From contig BGKB01000201.1 of assembly GCA_003116975.1 (NCBI GenBank), positions 23,402 to 87,401 on the forward strand: DNA of 64,000 bases, in the 5' to 3' direction. Shown one piece after another: positions 63,022 through 64,000 of this stretch (its first letter is position 1; every line of letters starts with the position of its first letter). The notes under the pieces were generated by a model. That model had not been told where the DNA came from, searched no databases, and saw nothing but the letters and a program-made list of their open reading frames with translations. A program made the position numbers and the translations under genes. This stretch comes from Aurantiochytrium sp. KH105 (taxonomy: Eukaryota; Sar; Bigyra; Thraustochytrida; Thraustochytriidae).

Positions 63022-63180
63022 AAATGCGCGGGCTCGTGTAAAAGCGGCATTTAAGGTGATGGAATAATGTGCTGGGCCTTCGTCAAGGCGACATTATTCA
63101 GTAATGCGCTGGGCCTTCGTCAAGGGCGGCATTACTCGCTGACGGAATGATACGCGGGGCCTCGTTAAGGCGGCATCATT
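63022..63180. repeat. Array of four covarying hairpin units
   Basis: Units at 63022-63052, 63063-63098, 63100-63136 and 63146-63180. Each has an outer stem that differs in sequence but stays complementary: AAATGC/GCATTT, AATAATGT/ACATTATT, AGTAATGC/GCATTACT, AATGAT/ATCATT. A conserved middle of the type GGCCTTCGTCAAGG folds as an inner GCCTT/AAGGC stem with loop CGTC. Compensatory changes point to selection on structure, in RNA or in single-stranded DNA. Confidence 0.75.
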
Positions 63181-63829
63181 GCAGCGGGTGCGATCTTTGA
63201 TCGCGGGTGCGATCGCATCCGGTCGGGCTCTTGGCCGGTGGACAGTCGACGGCCGAGGAATGAGGTGGAGCGGGCCACCGTGAGCGAGTGCAGCGAGGAT
63301 CTTATCTTAGGCTGCGGGCACGTAAATCTATAAGTCAAAAAGTTTTGTCCTGCACAGTCATCCATTCTGCTTGTCTGTCTAGCGGCTGCCCGGGCGCTGT
63401 CAGCTGCCTGCTGTAGCTGGGAACGCGGAGCAAGTGATTTCACCCGTTTGGCTTCGACTTTCAAGGCTTGAGGTGTTCCCGGTTGGGAAATACTCGCAGC
63501 AGCGAAGACTGTCTGTGCTGCTCGTGCGCCTCTTCGCCACACCACCGAAGAGCGCGCTCGCTTCGTATAAGCACATGGTGACGGAGCGCTGGGCAGGTCT
63601 TTTTTGCTGCAGCCACGGCTAGTGGCCATGGTGGCTGCGGCCGCTGCAGCTGCCACTGCTGCCGCGGTGACTCGGACACGCGTTGAGCGGCCGGGACAGC
63701 GCGGGCTGGCTGAAGAGAGGAGAGGATACCCTGCGGGGCTAAAGCACCCGCGATCTGAAGTGCGTTTTTTTCGATGGAATTGTTTTTTTGATTATATTCG
63801 TAGCCGAGGGAGCCGGTCTTGACGAAAGA
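63181..63829. other. Intergenic region at the right end
   Basis: A further hairpin GCGATC-TTT-GATCGC lies at 63190-63204. A GCTGCAGC-rich stretch lies around 63630-63665. ORFs on both strands lack recognisable content. Confidence 0.4.
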
Positions 63830-64000
63830 TTACTTGTAGAAGAAGAAGACTTGGGAGTAGGCCAATGAATAAGAGCTTCCTCGGCGCGCAGTAGCGGCTT
63901 CGCCAAAGTCATGAAGCGGTACGTTCTTGTAGAAATCTTGAAGGAGGCGGTCTGCAGTTGCTTTGAGTGCGATTGCCTTGTCCTTGTTGCCGTGAGCAGC
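63830..64000 (-). CDS. C-terminal end of an unidentified protein, partial
   Basis: The minus strand is open from the window edge to a TAA at 63830-63832, giving 56 residues. The piece is coding-like (NKDKAIALKATADRLLQDFY, then HDFGEAA) and ends in an aromatic-rich tail, SLAYSQVFFFYK. The family is not recognisable from this length. Confidence 0.5.
   Translation of the reverse strand, partial: AAHGNKDKAIALKATADRLLQDFYKNVPLHDFGEAATARRGSSYSLAYSQVFFFYK

Noticed and set aside
63022-63204. CRISPR array
   Set aside because: Units are palindromic and variable in the arms, with no constant repeat/unique spacer alternation, in a eukaryotic genome.

Overview
The window is nuclear DNA from a GC-rich, gene-dense, intron-poor protist. 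All readable genes are eukaryotic: proteasome subunit Rpn11, cytosolic ribosomal protein uL4, mitochondrial uS9, DYRK kinase, ARL2, ORC4, TBC1D31 and CFAP58. CFAP58 and a SPAG17-like ASH protein imply a motile flagellum, and I saw no plastid gene. Compact genes, rich low-complexity tracts and TTAGGG-type teloboxes fit a thraustochytrid-like stramenopile (labyrinthulomycete). That placement is an inference.

Layout. 1-11 kb: the N-terminal part of an ankyrin protein (minus strand), an ankyrin-PP2C phosphatase, and a 12-exon LRR-ROC-COR-TIR (ROCO) gene. 11-15 kb: an acidic protein head-to-head with a small unknown ORF, then an accessory island with a virus-type DNA-binding-domain relic and a TTAA-flanked terminal-inverted-repeat element. 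15-17.5 kb: a protein joining a PD-(D/E)XK nuclease-like domain to a kinase-like domain. 18-31 kb: housekeeping genes, mostly in divergent pairs (ClpP/Rpn11, ASH protein/CFAP58, uL4/mitochondrial uS9), then a pseudouridine synthase. 31-49 kb: DYRK kinase/RING-H2 membrane protein, tRNA-Phe(GAA), a 22-exon secreted LRR protein, ARL2/MEKHLA protein, ORC4/short-chain dehydrogenase. 49.5-51.4 kb: a third one-exon-per-LRR gene. 51.4-55.3 kb: repeat-rich, gene-poor DNA ending in a broken topoisomerase II relic. 55.3-59.8 kb: TBC1D31 and a small calycin-like protein. 60.7-62.8 kb: an IS607-type mobile element with a serine recombinase overlapping a Fanzor (eukaryotic TnpB-like) RNA-guided nuclease and a structured 3' end that could encode its guide RNA. 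63.0-63.2 kb: four tandem hairpins whose stems differ in sequence but stay paired. The right edge holds the C-terminus of an unidentified minus-strand gene.

Two themes stand out. First, nearly all introns lie in three LRR genes, where introns fall at one fixed point in each repeat in phase 2; in the ROCO gene the introns are duplicated along with the exons. Second, the accessory segments (12.7-17.5, 54-55.2 and 60.7-63.2 kb) hold transposon and virus-like material, of which the IS607/Fanzor element with its neighbouring hairpin array is the most interesting system.
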